NCBI GenBank assembly: GCA_033239005.1
Contig: BSQZ01000002.1
Coordinates: 614,501 to 678,500 of the forward strand
DNA length: 64,000 nt
Direction of reading: 5' to 3'
Source of the DNA: Lamellibrachia satsuma
Taxonomy: Eukaryota; Annelida; Polychaeta; Sabellida; Siboglinidae
Part shown: positions 34,983-45,391 of the stretch, piece after piece
Layout of the letters: every line of letters begins with the position of its first letter
Position numbering within the stretch: position 1 is the stretch's first letter
Translations under genes and position numbers: made by a program
Notes under the pieces: model-generated
What the model saw: only the letters and a program-made list of their open reading frames with translations
Database searches by the model: none
What the model was told of the DNA's origin: nothing

Positions 34983-36515
34983 ATGGCGCCGTGCAAACGG
35001 CAGGTAAAGGCCACCAGGCATTTAATATGCAGTAGTTGAAGCAACTGGGTGGACTTCGTCAAGTCCGGATGTGAGAAGTTCTGGGCTGATGTTCAGGCGG
35101 ATAGTTTTAGTTTTGAGTGTAGGGGATGTACGAAGATGAAGGAACTTGAAGTGGAGTTAGAACAGCTGAGGCTGCTCGTTGTGGCAGTGGTGGGAAGGGA
35201 GCAGGTGGTTTGTGCCATTGGTTCTGTGGGGGGGGGCAGTGGATAAAGTGGGAGAAGACGACGAGAGAGATGCTAGGGTGAGCTCACCTCAGCTTGGGAG
35301 GAGGTTGAGAGGAGGTAAGGTGACAGGTCGTAGGGAGACAGGATGGAAGGAGACGGGACATAGGGAGACAGGACAAAAGGAGACAAGAAATGGGAGGGAA
35401 GACAAATGGATCGAAGGAAAGGGGGAGTGGGGAGAATGTAGCGAAGGAGTCGGGGGGGGGGAGACGATAGTTAAGGCGATGGGAGTGAGGGGGGAGGTTT
35501 CAGGAGAGAAGGCGACGGGAGCGCAAGTTAGCCAGGAGACGGGAGGGAAATGTGAAAGGTTGATGCGTGAGAGAGAGCCTGATAACAGTCTGCCACCAAA
35601 TGACAAGGCTGCAGGACAGAATGTGATGGAGGGGATCCATCGGAAGAGCTATTCCGAGGCAGTGATAGAGGGGGTAAGAAAGAGAGCGAGGGTGTTTGTG
35701 GGGGACTCAATAGTTACGAAAACAGAGAGAGTCTTAAACAAGGGAGATGACGTTGTAGTGGGAGTGGAGTGGGGGAGACGGGAGGGAAGACAACCGGAGT
35801 GAAGGAGAGGGGAGTAGCGGAGACAGGAGGGAAGGAGAAGGGAGTGGGGGAGACGGGAGGGAAAACAACCGGAGTGAAGGAGAGGGGAGTAGGGGAGACA
35901 GGAGGGAAGGAGAAGGGAGTGGGGGAGACGGAAGGGAAGGGGTCAGGACAGAATGTGATGGAGGGGATCGAAAGGAAGAGTTATTCTGCAGCAGTGATAG
36001 AGGGGGTGAGGAAGAGAGCGAGGGTGTTTGTGGGGGATTCGATAGTTAGGAAGACCGACAGAGTCTTAAACAAGGGAGATGATGTGGTGGTCTGCTTGCC
36101 TGGGGTCAGAATAGAGGCGATAACTCAGAGGGTAGAAAACATCGTGGGTTCGGGCAAGGGTGGATCTGTTTTAGTACACGTAGGGACAAAAAACGTAGAG
36201 AGGGAGGGTACAACTGCCATAATTAGGAAATACATGAATTTGGTCAGAACACTAAAGCAGACGCGGGTTGAGTCAGGGATTCTACCAGAAATAGGAAGTA
36301 GGGGTCATAGATATCGAAATTGCCGGGGGATGGCAATTAACATGCTAGTCGAGAAGCTATGTAGGGAAGAGGAAGTGGGTTTTGTGGATTTGTGGGGAAG
36401 TTTTGTTGGAAGGGCTGATATGTACATGAAGGACGGGCTGCATCTAAGTGGAAAGGGGGCAGCAGTATTTGCGGATGGACTCGCAGCAGCATTAGACAGT
36501 GCATGGGTAGCATAA
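34983..36515 (+). pseudogene. CR1 ORF1: zinc finger plus SGNH-hydrolase-like domain
   Basis: ATG at 34983. A Cys-rich finger follows (ICSS-stop-SNWVDFVKSGC, later FECRGC); the TGA at 35037-35039 stands where a second Cys would be expected. A linker rich in GRRETG/GGKEKG repeats follows, after a shift at a G-run near 35230. The C-terminal domain has GDSIV (block I serine), VGTKN (usual form GTN) and DGLHLSGKG with the Asp-x-x-His pair (block V), as in ORF1 esterases of CR1 elements. A segment of about 330 bp containing block I is duplicated, adding a second frameshift. The final frame (35769-36515) holds the complete esterase part. Confidence 0.85.
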
Positions 36516-36627
36516 CGATTATATTTTTGTACTCAACACTATTTAAACTAGAAGCGGGGGTTACTTAGAGATGTACAGATAAACCAATAACAAAATGTCC
36601 TAAAAACAAGCCTGAAGCAGGTTATAG

Positions 36628-38361
36628 ATGCGTGTGTTTAAATGCTAGGAGTATAGTAAATAAGAAAAAACGAATTAAACATTATGGTAGAAAATATTGA
36701 CCCTCACATAATTGGTATAACCGAATCATGGGCCAACACAGACATTACAGATGCTGAATTAGGATTGACAGAATATGTAATGTTTAGGAGAGATCGAATA
36801 GGAAGAAGGGGAGAGGGAGTTATTTTATGTTAAAGAATCTATTCAGGCTTATGAAATAAAATTAGAAAGCGAAGCAGTTTACGATGAAGCTATTCGGGGC
36901 AAAATAGTTTCAGGAAATTCAAAATTAACTATTGGATTAGTTTACCGAAGTCCAAACATAAACGAAGAGGATAACACAAAAATACAAAATGCTATAAAGA
37001 AAGTTAGTAAAGGGGAATGTATCATAATGGGAGATTTTGACCATGGACACATACAATGGAAATCTCTAGAGAGTACAGGGGGTGAGGACCAACAATGTTT
37101 ATTTTTATTTCAGGAGAGCTTCCTTACTCAGCACGTGCTAGAACGAACCAGGAGAGAAAATATATTAAATATAGTTTTATCATCACAAAAAGAATTAGTG
37201 GACAATGTAAAAATACATGAACCATTGGGTAATAGTGACCATAATCAAATACATTTTGACATCAATGTAAAATCAGAAAGTAAAAATAAAAAAACGTATA
37301 GGAGAAACTTCCACAAAGGTAACTATAAAGATATGAGAAAATACTTAGGAAGGCTAGATTGGAATAACATGCTGATCAATAAGACCGCAATTGAATGTTG
37401 GAATATTCTGAAATATGAAATTGAGAGTATCATCGATAAATTTGTTCCCCAGAAAAACAAGGAAAACGGTCTAGAAAGAAACACTTGTCAAAAGAAGCTA
37501 TTAGAAAAATTGTGTTTAAGCAAACTATGTGGAGGGTTTATAGGCGTACCAGAAAGGAAGAAGACTATGCAAATTACAAAGAGGCACTTAACCTAGCTAC
37601 AACTGAAATTAGAAAATCTTAAAGAACCTTTGAAAAAAAATTGGCAGGCAATATAAAAAATGAGAACAAGAGTTTCTATGCTTACGTAAGGAGTAAACAG
37701 AAAGTTCGAGATAAGGTCGAATCACTGGAAAACAACAGGGGAAACATAATTTCAGAGGGGTTTCAAGTGGCAGAGGTCCTGAATGAGTATTTCAGCTCAG
37801 TATTTACCACAGAAGATATCAGCTCGCTTCCAGTTCCATGTACTAAATTTGAGGGAAATAAATTGTTACTAGAAGAAGGAATAGTTCCTTCAGAATGGAA
37901 AGAAGCAAACATTACGCCACTCTTTAAGAAGGGATCGAGGAACAAGCCAGAAAATGAAAGACCAGTGAGTCTAACATCAGTTGTATGTAAATTACTCGAA
38001 ATATTAATTAGAGACCACATGGTAGAATTCCTTGTAAAACATAACTTAATAAATACCTAAAAGCAAGGTCATGTCTAACCAATCTCTTATGTTTTTTTGA
38101 AGAAATTACAAAGTGGGTAGATGACGGGTCACCAGTGGATGTAGTCTACTTAGATTTTCAGAATGCTTTCGATAAAGTGCCACACCAAAGATTGATCTTA
38201 AACTAAAAGCCCATGGTATAGGTGATGGTGTAATCAACTGGATGGAAGAGTGGCTTACACACAGAAGACAGAGAGTAATAGTAGACGGTTAGATTTCAAA
38301 CTGGAAATCGGTTTTGAGTGGGGTACCACAGGGATCAGTATTAGGCCCTATAATGTTTTTA

Positions 38362-38408
<47 letters not shown>

Positions 38409-39243
38409 GATCTAGAAAATGACATATCTAGCAAAGTACTCAAATTTGCAGATGACACAAAAGTATTCAGAAAGGTTACAAATGCTACAGATAAACAAAG
38501 TTTACAGGATGATCTAGATAAATTAGTTAAATGGTCAGAAAAATGGCAAATGTTATTCAATTTTGGGAAGTGCAAATGTATACACATAGGACATGGAAAC
38601 ATGGACGAAGAATATAAAATGGGGAATGCTGTACTAGGTAGAACCACATAAAAAAAGGACTTAGGAGTAACATTTAGTGCTGACATGAAAGTTTCAAAGC
38701 AATGTGGGATTGCTGCTTCAAAAGGAAATGAAATTCTAGGGCTAATTAGGAGAACTATCATGTATAAGGAGAAACAGCACTGTACAAAGCAATAGTTAGA
38801 CCACTTTTGGAATATTGTATTCAAGCACGGAGGCCGTATCGTAAAAAGGACCTAGATAAGCTAGAAAGAATACAACGAAGAGCAACCAAAATGATTCCAG
38901 AATTGAGAGACCTTAATTACGAAAGTCGCTTATTACAATATGGTTTGACAACACTAGAGACCAGGAGACTAAGAGGAGACCAAATAGAAGTATTTAAAAT
39001 AGTGAATGGTTATGAGGATGTTGATAGGACTATGTTCTTCAAACTTAAAGAAGGCAGTAGAACAAGAGGACACAAAGCAGCATTAGTTAAGGAACAGTGT
39101 AGGTGGGACACGAGAAAGTACTCTTTCTCACAGAGGGTGATAAATGAATGGAACAAACTGCCAAATGATTGTGTTAATGCTAGTAATGTGAATATGTTTA
39201 AAAATAGAATTGACAGATATTTGATAAGGGCGGGTTACACATA
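36628..39243 (+). pseudogene. CR1 ORF2: APE endonuclease and reverse transcriptase
   Basis: Endonuclease blocks in order: LNARSIVNKK, GITESW, VYRSP, MGDFDHGHIQW and NSDHNQI. The usual GDFNH is GDFDH here; the SDH catalytic pair is kept. RT blocks: WKEANITPLFKKGSRNK, RPVSLTSVV, VVYLDFQNAFDKVPHQR, GVPQGSVLGPIMFLIY, then a TA run of about 40 bases, then INDL and LKFADDTKVF (active-site ADD). C-terminal QRRATKMIPELRDLNY to RAGYT. Frameshifts near 36700, 36830, 37480 and 38200 and stops at about 38058 and 38650 kill it. About 15 codons including SSQHGF are deleted at 38060. Confidence 0.9.
38363..38404. repeat. (AT)n inside the CR1 RT motif
   Basis: About 40 bases of AT inserted between the codons for FLIY and INDL of the RT domain. 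The related copy at 10.83 kb has only aatatatatc there. Confidence 0.95.
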
Positions 39244-39345
39244 GATGACAACATTGTTGGACTCTCGATAAGCCAATGGCTTCCTTGTGCACTTGTCATC
39301 TGGAACTTGTTGTTTGGGATGGCAATCTTGTTAAATCTTGTTAAA

Positions 39346-39765
39346 CCCGCCCTCCTGAGATATATGTCAACTTTCTTTTAGGCATATTTACGCTGCTAGC
39401 ATTTACACACATTGTAGTTAATTTACACACTGTGTATTTAATTTACACACTGTGTATTTAATTTACACACTGTGTAGTTAATTTACACACTGTGTAGTTA
39501 ATTTGTTTAATTAATTTATTGTTCTCTGTGAGAACGAGTACTTCCTGATATACAATCTACACTGATCTGATTTACTAATGTTACCTCGTATCCTCAAATT
39601 GTACTATCTTTCTTGAGTGAGAGAAAAAATTAATCAATATTTTCATACCCATCCAATATATTAAAAACTTCAGTTTGCTCTCCCCTTGACTTCCTTGTCT
39701 CTAGGGTTGCTAAACCACGTTCTTTTATGCGTTCTTCATAATTAAGACATTTTCTGATTATTGTT
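39346..39765 (-). mobile_element. CR1-like LINE 3' fragment, tail-to-tail with the long copy
   Basis: Reverse complement gives the NEWN/AGYT end at about 39350-39540 and the LRDL region near 39700. It is expanded at 39395-39500 by five units of aatttacacactgtgta-type repeat. It meets the 3' end of the plus-strand element with no obvious host DNA between. Confidence 0.85.
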
Positions 39766-39769
39766 TTAG

Positions 39770-40235
39770 CGTTGACATTTTGAGCTGAAAGTCAAACTGT
39801 ACCGAGTTTTTGTCTCACTCAGTCCTGTTCACGCCCATTGGAGTATAATTAATTTGCCGACAAATATCTTTACGGGACACGAGCGATTCTTGTTTCGAAG
39901 CGATGGTTGATGAGATAATGCACTTCCGGCCCAAAAATATGCATAAAACCAAAATGGCGGCTGACGAGTTCGTGTCCCCTATATGAGTTATTTAAAGTAT
40001 ATTCCAAATGTTGTGAATGTAGGTAATGACAGACACACCGCAACTCACAAACATACACCGGTATGCAGACAACCTAATCGCTATGCCGTTGTTGTCCAGT
40101 TGCAATTGATTTATAGCCTTCATATATTACGATACCTACAATTGTAGATAATAGCTCCTCACTGGATTATTAGATTTTCACATTCACTTGAAGCCAATAA
40201 TGACATTTGAATTCGAAGCAACATAAATCTGACAT
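39770..40235. other. gap downstream of the serpin A leader exon, nothing recognised
   Basis: Expected position of serpin A intron 2. No serpin exon was found in it. Confidence 0.5.
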
Positions 40236-40242
40236 AGTTACC

Positions 40243-40404
40243 TCCAAACAATCTGTTGGAATTGGCGACAGCTCATAGGTGATCGCAGGGGCCGCTACCG
40301 ACAGGGAAGGGAAAGGGGTTAAAGGGCATATCTCCTTTAGACCCAGCAGTCTTCCGTGTCACCAGACACACCAACGCCAGACATAGGAGAGCGTAGCCTC
40401 GCAT
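40243..40404 (-). pseudogene. serpin A leader exon with premature stop
   Basis: On the minus strand the ATG at 40404 opens MRGYALLCLALVCLVTRKTA, then GSKGDMPFNPFPFPVGSG and CDHL followed by TGA. After the stop AVANSNRLFG and a gtaact donor still match the ends of the B and C leader exons (CDHRKVVANANRLFG). Acceptor and Kozak context resemble B and C. The stop, the lost exon-1 donor and the missing middle exons make this a pseudogene of a secreted serpin. A truncated secreted peptide of about 43 residues could be made if transcribed. Confidence 0.85.
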
Positions 40405-40499
40405 GGCGGTCATTGAAATCACTGAAACACAACCTACAACCTGAAAGAAGAACGCCAATCGCTGCTGAAGCAGTTATCGGCATCGTACGCAGCTAACAG

Positions 40500-41812
40500 C
40501 AATAGGATCAATGGCAGCGTCCACAGCAAACGGGGGCTGGCGTAACGACAGCGTCCACAAGAAACAGTAGATGGCGTAACGACAGCGTCCACAACAAACG
40601 GGGGCTGGCGTAACGACAGCGTCCACAACAAACAGGAGATGGCGTAACGACAGCGTCCACAGCAAACGGGGGCTGGCGTAACGACAGCGTCCACAACAAA
40701 CAGGAGATGGCGTAACGACAGCGTCCACAGCAAACGGGGGCTGGCGTAACGACAGCGTCCACAACAAACAGGAGATGGCGTAACGACAGCGTCCACAACA
40801 AACAGGAGATGGCGTAACGACAGCGTCCACAACAAACGGGAGTTGGCGAAACGACAGCGTCCACAGCAAACAGGAGATGACGTAACGACAGCGTCCACAA
40901 CAAACAGGAGATGGCGTAACGACAGCGTCCACAACAAACAGGAGATGACGTAACGACAGCGTCCACAACAAACAGGAGATGGCGTAACGACAGTGTCCAC
41001 AACAAACAGGAGATGACGTAACGACAGCGTCCACAACAAACAGGAGATGACGTAACGACAGCGTCCACAACAAACAGGAGATGGCGTAACGACAGCGTCC
41101 ACAACAAACAGGAGATGACGTAACGACAGCGTCCACAACAAACAGGAGATGACGTAACGACAGCGTCCACAAAAAACAGGAGATGACGTAACGACAGCGT
41201 CCACAACAAAGAGGAGATGACGTAACGACAGCGTCCACAACAAACAGGAGATGGCGTAACGACAGCGTCCACAACAAACGGGGGCTGGCGTAACGACAGT
41301 GTCCACAACAAACAGGAGATGACGTAACGACAGTGTCCACAACAAACAGGAGATGGCGTAACGACAGTGTCCACAACAAACAGGAGATGACGTAACGACA
41401 GCGTCCACAACAAACAGGAGATGATGTAACGACAGCGTCCACAAAAAACAGGAGATGACGTAACGACAGCGTCCACAACAAAGAGGAGATGACGTAACGA
41501 CGGCGTCCACAACAAACAGGAGATGGCGTAACGACAGCGTCCACAACAAACGGGGGCTGGCGTAACGACAGAGTCCACAACAAACAGGAGATGACGTAAC
41601 GACAGCGTCCACAACAAACAGGAGATGACGTAACGACAGCGTCCACAACAAACAGGAGATGACGTAACGACAGCGTTCACAACAAACAGGAGATGACGTA
41701 ACGATAGCGTCCACAACAAACAGAAGATGACGTAACGACAGCATTCACAACAAACAGGAGATGACGTAACGACAGCGTCCACAACAAACAGGTGATGACG
41801 TAACGACAATGG
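40500..41812. repeat. 34-bp minisatellite, about 38 units, in serpin A intron 1
   Basis: Unit near taacgacagcgtccacaaca plus aacaggagatggcg. Because 34 is not divisible by 3 and the unit has no minus-strand stops, all three minus frames stay open for about 390-436 codons (LLWTLSLRHLLFVVDAVV type). They are not genes. A near-single-copy ancestor lies at the matching place in serpin B (about 47640-47745). Confidence 0.97.
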
Positions 41813-42133
41813 CAGTGTACATTATACGACGACATTACCAGTAGACAACTAGATTCCGTTGCATCCACTAGTGATATTTTAATATTCTAGCCATCCTGCT
41901 ACCATGGAAAACATTAGTCGATTTTCGTGGAGGATTCTTGTTTAACGCACAATGGTAGAACATGTATTCGATCTCATGTTAAATTTTGACTGTATTATGT
42001 TTCAACTAATGTTCAACTACTTTCAAATACCGTAGCCGCTTGTAATACTCCATGTGACACTTACTAAATTTGTAACTTCAAAAGATTCATATGTTGCCAA
42101 AATATAATGGAAACTTAAACATGTTAACCTTAT

Positions 42134-42225
42134 TTCTAGGTGAACTTGTTGCGAAATGAAGGTGCAAGTCAAACAGTCTGATCTTTCTCGTTTAGAAGAC
42201 TTGGTTTCGACTAGCAGGGAGGATT
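42134..42225 (-). other. serpin A non-coding exon 1, donor lost
   Basis: It matches exon 1 of copies B and C (caccttcatttcgcaacaag, then ttcacctag). The donor gtaag of B and C reads ataag here (plus 42128-42133), so the GT is gone. Confidence 0.6.
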
Positions 42226-42232
42226 CGGGCGC

Positions 42233-42243
42233 ATATATATACA
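42233..42243 (-). promoter_or_regulatory. serpin A TATA box
   Basis: Minus strand tgtatatatatgc, at the same place relative to exon 1 as in copies B and C. The surrounding block (about 42030-42560) is the duplicated serpin promoter module. Confidence 0.6.
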
Positions 42244-42575
42244 CCCCATAATGCAGCAAAACAAATGATGTTTTCCGCGTGTTTAACCCTCGTCTGTTGC
42301 GCACAACGTGTAAGTCAAATAGACCGCACACTGGGTGAAGTATGATATCAATGTCCCCCGTGTGGTAGGCACACGGCCTAAAGCTATACATTCTCTCGTG
42401 TGAATTATAGTTCCGGAACACCCGTGTCTGCCTTTTAGTGGGGCGTTTTTCTGAGTGGGAAAACCCAGTTACATTTGGTCTTTTTTTACTTTGTGCAAAT
42501 TTGGCAAATGTCAAATATTTCGACACATCTACGCACAGTAAGTCGTCGTATTAGATGCAAAGATGATAAAGTTCT

Positions 42576-43110
42576 GGTCGGTCAGTCGGTCGGTCGGTCG
42601 GTCGGTCGGTCGGTCGGTCGGTCGGTCGGTCGGTCGGTCGGTCGGTCGGTCGGTCGGTCGGTCGGTCGGTCGGTCGGTCGGTCGGTCGGTCGGTCGGTCG
42701 GTCGGTCGGTCGGTCGGTCGGTCGGTCGGTCGGTCGGTCGGTCGGTCGGTCGGTCGGTCGGTCGGTCGGTCGGTCGGTCGGTCGGTCGGTCGGTCGGTCG
42801 GTCGGTCGGTCGGTCGGTCGGTCGGTCGGTCGGTCGGTCGGTCGGTCGGTCGGTCGGTCGGTCGGTCGGTCGGTCGGTCGGTCGTCGGTCGGTCGGTCGG
42901 TCGGTCGGTCGGTCGGTCGGTCGGTCGGTCGGTCGGTCGGTCGGTCGGTCGGTCGGTCGGTCGGTCGGTCGGTCGGTCGGTCGGTCGGTCGGTCGGTCGG
43001 TCGGTCGGTCGGTCGGTCGGTCGGTCGGTCGGTCGGTCGGTCGGTCGGTCGGTCGGTCGGTCGGTCGGTCGGTCGGTCGGTCGGTCGGTCGGTCGGTCGG
43101 TCGGTCGGTC
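42576..43110. repeat. (CGGT)n microsatellite, about 535 bp
   Basis: About 133 perfect steps with one 1-base phase break near 42883. It starts directly after the gatgataaagt element of the serpin A promoter block. Frames reading GRSV or DRPT are artefacts. Confidence 0.98.
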
Positions 43111-43399
43111 GGTTCCTTCTTGTTGCAAGGCAACCGAACACCTCTTTTCCTTGCAGTGTGTTGTAACAGTGTTGTAACGATTACGAATGCGATACATTTG
43201 ATATCAGTCAACCTGGCTTAAGCGACCGCTCAATATATGGTCGTAAAATTGTTTTTTAATACAGATGGTCTCTTATTGGAGGGGGGGTTACCGTGGTGGT
43301 TAATGACCGGCGGGGTCTCTTAAAGCTGGTGGTCGTTTGAGCAGGTTTATCTGTGCTTCGTTAAAACCAATCATAGCAATGCATTCATAAATTCACTGT

Positions 43400-44270
43400 C
43401 ATATGGTGTCGGGGCTTCTCTGAATTGCTTACTGTGACAAATGGTGTTAAACAGGGTGGAATCCTTTCTCCCCATCTTTTTAACGTGTACATGGATGACG
43501 TAAGATTAAATCTGAACAAACTACAAATTGTTTGTCTTTATGCAGGCGCCACAATGAACCATAGGATGTATGCTGATGATCTTTGTATTTTTTCACCTGG
43601 CGTTTCTGGGCTGAGAAAACTCACCTATTGTTGTGCTGATTATTGCAATATGTTCGACATAACTGACGATGCCAACACATCTTACTGTATTATTGCAATA
43701 TGTTCGACATAACTGACGATGCCAACACATCTTACTGTATTATTGCAATATGTTCGACATAACCGACGATGCCAACACATCTTACTGTATGGTTATTGAT
43801 AACAAACCCTAAGGCAAAAAAAAATTCATTATGTTGTTATCAATAACTATACACTATCTCACACTGAGAAATGTAAATAACTTGGCCATTTTATCAACAA
43901 TCACTTTACTGACGATGATGATATTGCCAGGCAGAACATATGTGCTCACATTTATTTCAGATTGATGCCCAGATAAATATATTAGCCAGAAAAATTTACT
44001 TATGCAGCAGTACCATTAAAAAACTATATTTAATCAGCCCTGTGTTGCAATGTACAATTCAAGTTTTGGTGCAATTTTGAAACCATAGTCTGAAAGGTAT
44101 TAATGTTTTATATTTTTAGTTCTAGAATTCCACATAACTTGTCACCCCGTTTCAGTGCAAGTCATATGTTCGCTACAAATTGTGCAAAACTTTTAATGAA
44201 CGAACGCAATATATAGTTTTTTATAAAGCTCCGATAATCTAATTTATGTCAATTATGTTCACACTTTTAT
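43400..44270 (+). pseudogene. LINE reverse transcriptase fragment (second type)
   Basis: TVTNGVKQGGILSPHLFNVY, MDDVRLNLNKL, then MYADDLCIFSPGVSGL: the RT palm with YADD kept. Further, through shifts, KYLGHFINNHFTDDDDIARQ and basic RT C-terminal pieces, with a decayed SASHMFATN block at the end. It is different from the CR1 copies. A triplicated 50-bp unit interrupts it. Confidence 0.75.
43641..43790 (+). repeat. three tandem 50-bp units inside the LINE RT
   Basis: tattgcaatatgttcgacat at 43641, 43691 and 43741; the copies are nearly identical. Confidence 0.97.
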
Positions 44271-44385
44271 TTATTATAGAAATGGAATAACTGAGTATTT
44301 GATTAGTCAACTGTACACTTGTAATGCACCCATGTGTTTATATTTATATAAATTTTTTTATTTGCATTTTACACTACGACTTGTG

Positions 44386-44391
44386 TGTATA

Positions 44392-44479
<88 letters not shown>

Positions 44480-44503
44480 TAGATAGATAGATAGATAGAT
44501 AGC
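44386..44503. repeat. (TA)n followed by (GATA)n
   Basis: About 90 bases of TA then seven GATA steps. Confidence 0.97.
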
Positions 44504-44637
44504 AAATAGCATTGCAAAGTTAGTGTGTTGGTACAATAAGTGTCTAACCAGAAATGACATCATAATTAAATGTTAGTTTTTTGTCGGTTCGGAATATAAT
44601 AATAATGTCAACGTCATGTTCAATCTCGCCAGAATGA

Positions 44638-45391
44638 TCATCCAGTGAATCTGCCGTTGAAGAGGAGACTGTTGGTCTCTCGGTCCCAGATGAAGAAGAG
44701 GAAGGGTCGGTTGGCCACGAACTTGACGTTAGCGGCCCGTCCGCGTGGAACGATGCATTGCATGACAGCAGTGGCCGCGCTCGCTTCTGTTCCCTTCTCG
44801 TGCACGTTGATGTAGGCCTGATGGAAGACGTCCATCACCCACAGTTTACTGCTGCTGCCGGCGACGTTAGGGAGTTTGGCCTTGTTTTCGTCAAATAAAT
44901 CAGTCATGCCCAATGCCTTCAGCATCGCCGTCACTGTCGTGGCTTTCTGCACTGAGAACTTGGGCAGTGAGACCTCCACTGACCGAGACTTCAGTCTCAG
45001 GGTGTTTGGGTTCCACGAAAATCTGTTCTCGACGTAGGACAGCGAGAGGCGTGCCCTGGGCAGAACGATGTACATAGCGATTTTGCTATTGTAGAATGGC
45101 AACTCGACAACTTTAGACTTGATTGACGGCACATAGGCGTAACGGAGTTTCGCCGCCCCACACCCCAAGTGCATCATGTTGACGTAGCGTGTGGAAGAAT
45201 AGTAGAAACGCTCCTTCTTCGTCAGCGACCCACCGAATGCGTGCTTCCAGTATCCCTGGAATGTGATGGCATTAGCAAGGACTAGGACTGTGTCTTTGAA
45301 CACGCTGCCGGGTGGCAGTAGATCGACGATCTTGCCGTCAGTCGCCGACTTCACCCACTCATTGATGAGGCTTCGACACAGGGACGGGAGG
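44638..45391 (-). CDS. serpin B coding exon 5 (body, reactive loop, C-terminus)
   Basis: 251 codons from SLPSLCRSLINEW to NGRFTG. Acceptor tgtgcag; the stop TGA is at 44640-44638. It contains the shutter-region strands, hinge and reactive loop. Confidence 0.94.

Larger units (their letters stand above)
34850..39345 (+). mobile_element. CR1-type LINE, nearly full length, inactive
   Basis: Two-ORF non-LTR element: ORF1 (34983-36515) with zinc finger and SGNH-esterase-like domain, ORF2 (about 36630-39243) with APE endonuclease and RT, then a 3' UTR ending in two ttgttaaatc-type repeats near 39345. The 5' boundary is a guess. Frameshifts and stops interrupt both ORFs. Related fragments lie at 7.4, 10.3, 21.7, 27.5, 34.4, 39.3 and 59.6 kb. 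Confidence 0.9.

Noticed and set aside
40434..41809. Three long overlapping minus-strand frames (390-436 codons) of repetitive Cys-rich sequence
   Set aside because: They are the three readings of a 34-bp tandem repeat; no start context, splice or family signal supports a protein.
42128..42140. Minor-class (AT-AC) intron for serpin A
   Set aside because: The ataagg sequence lacks the U12 donor consensus ATATCC, and B and C have ordinary GT at the same site.
42475..43221. Long frames reading GRSV and DRPT repeats on both strands
   Set aside because: Direct translation of a CGGT microsatellite.
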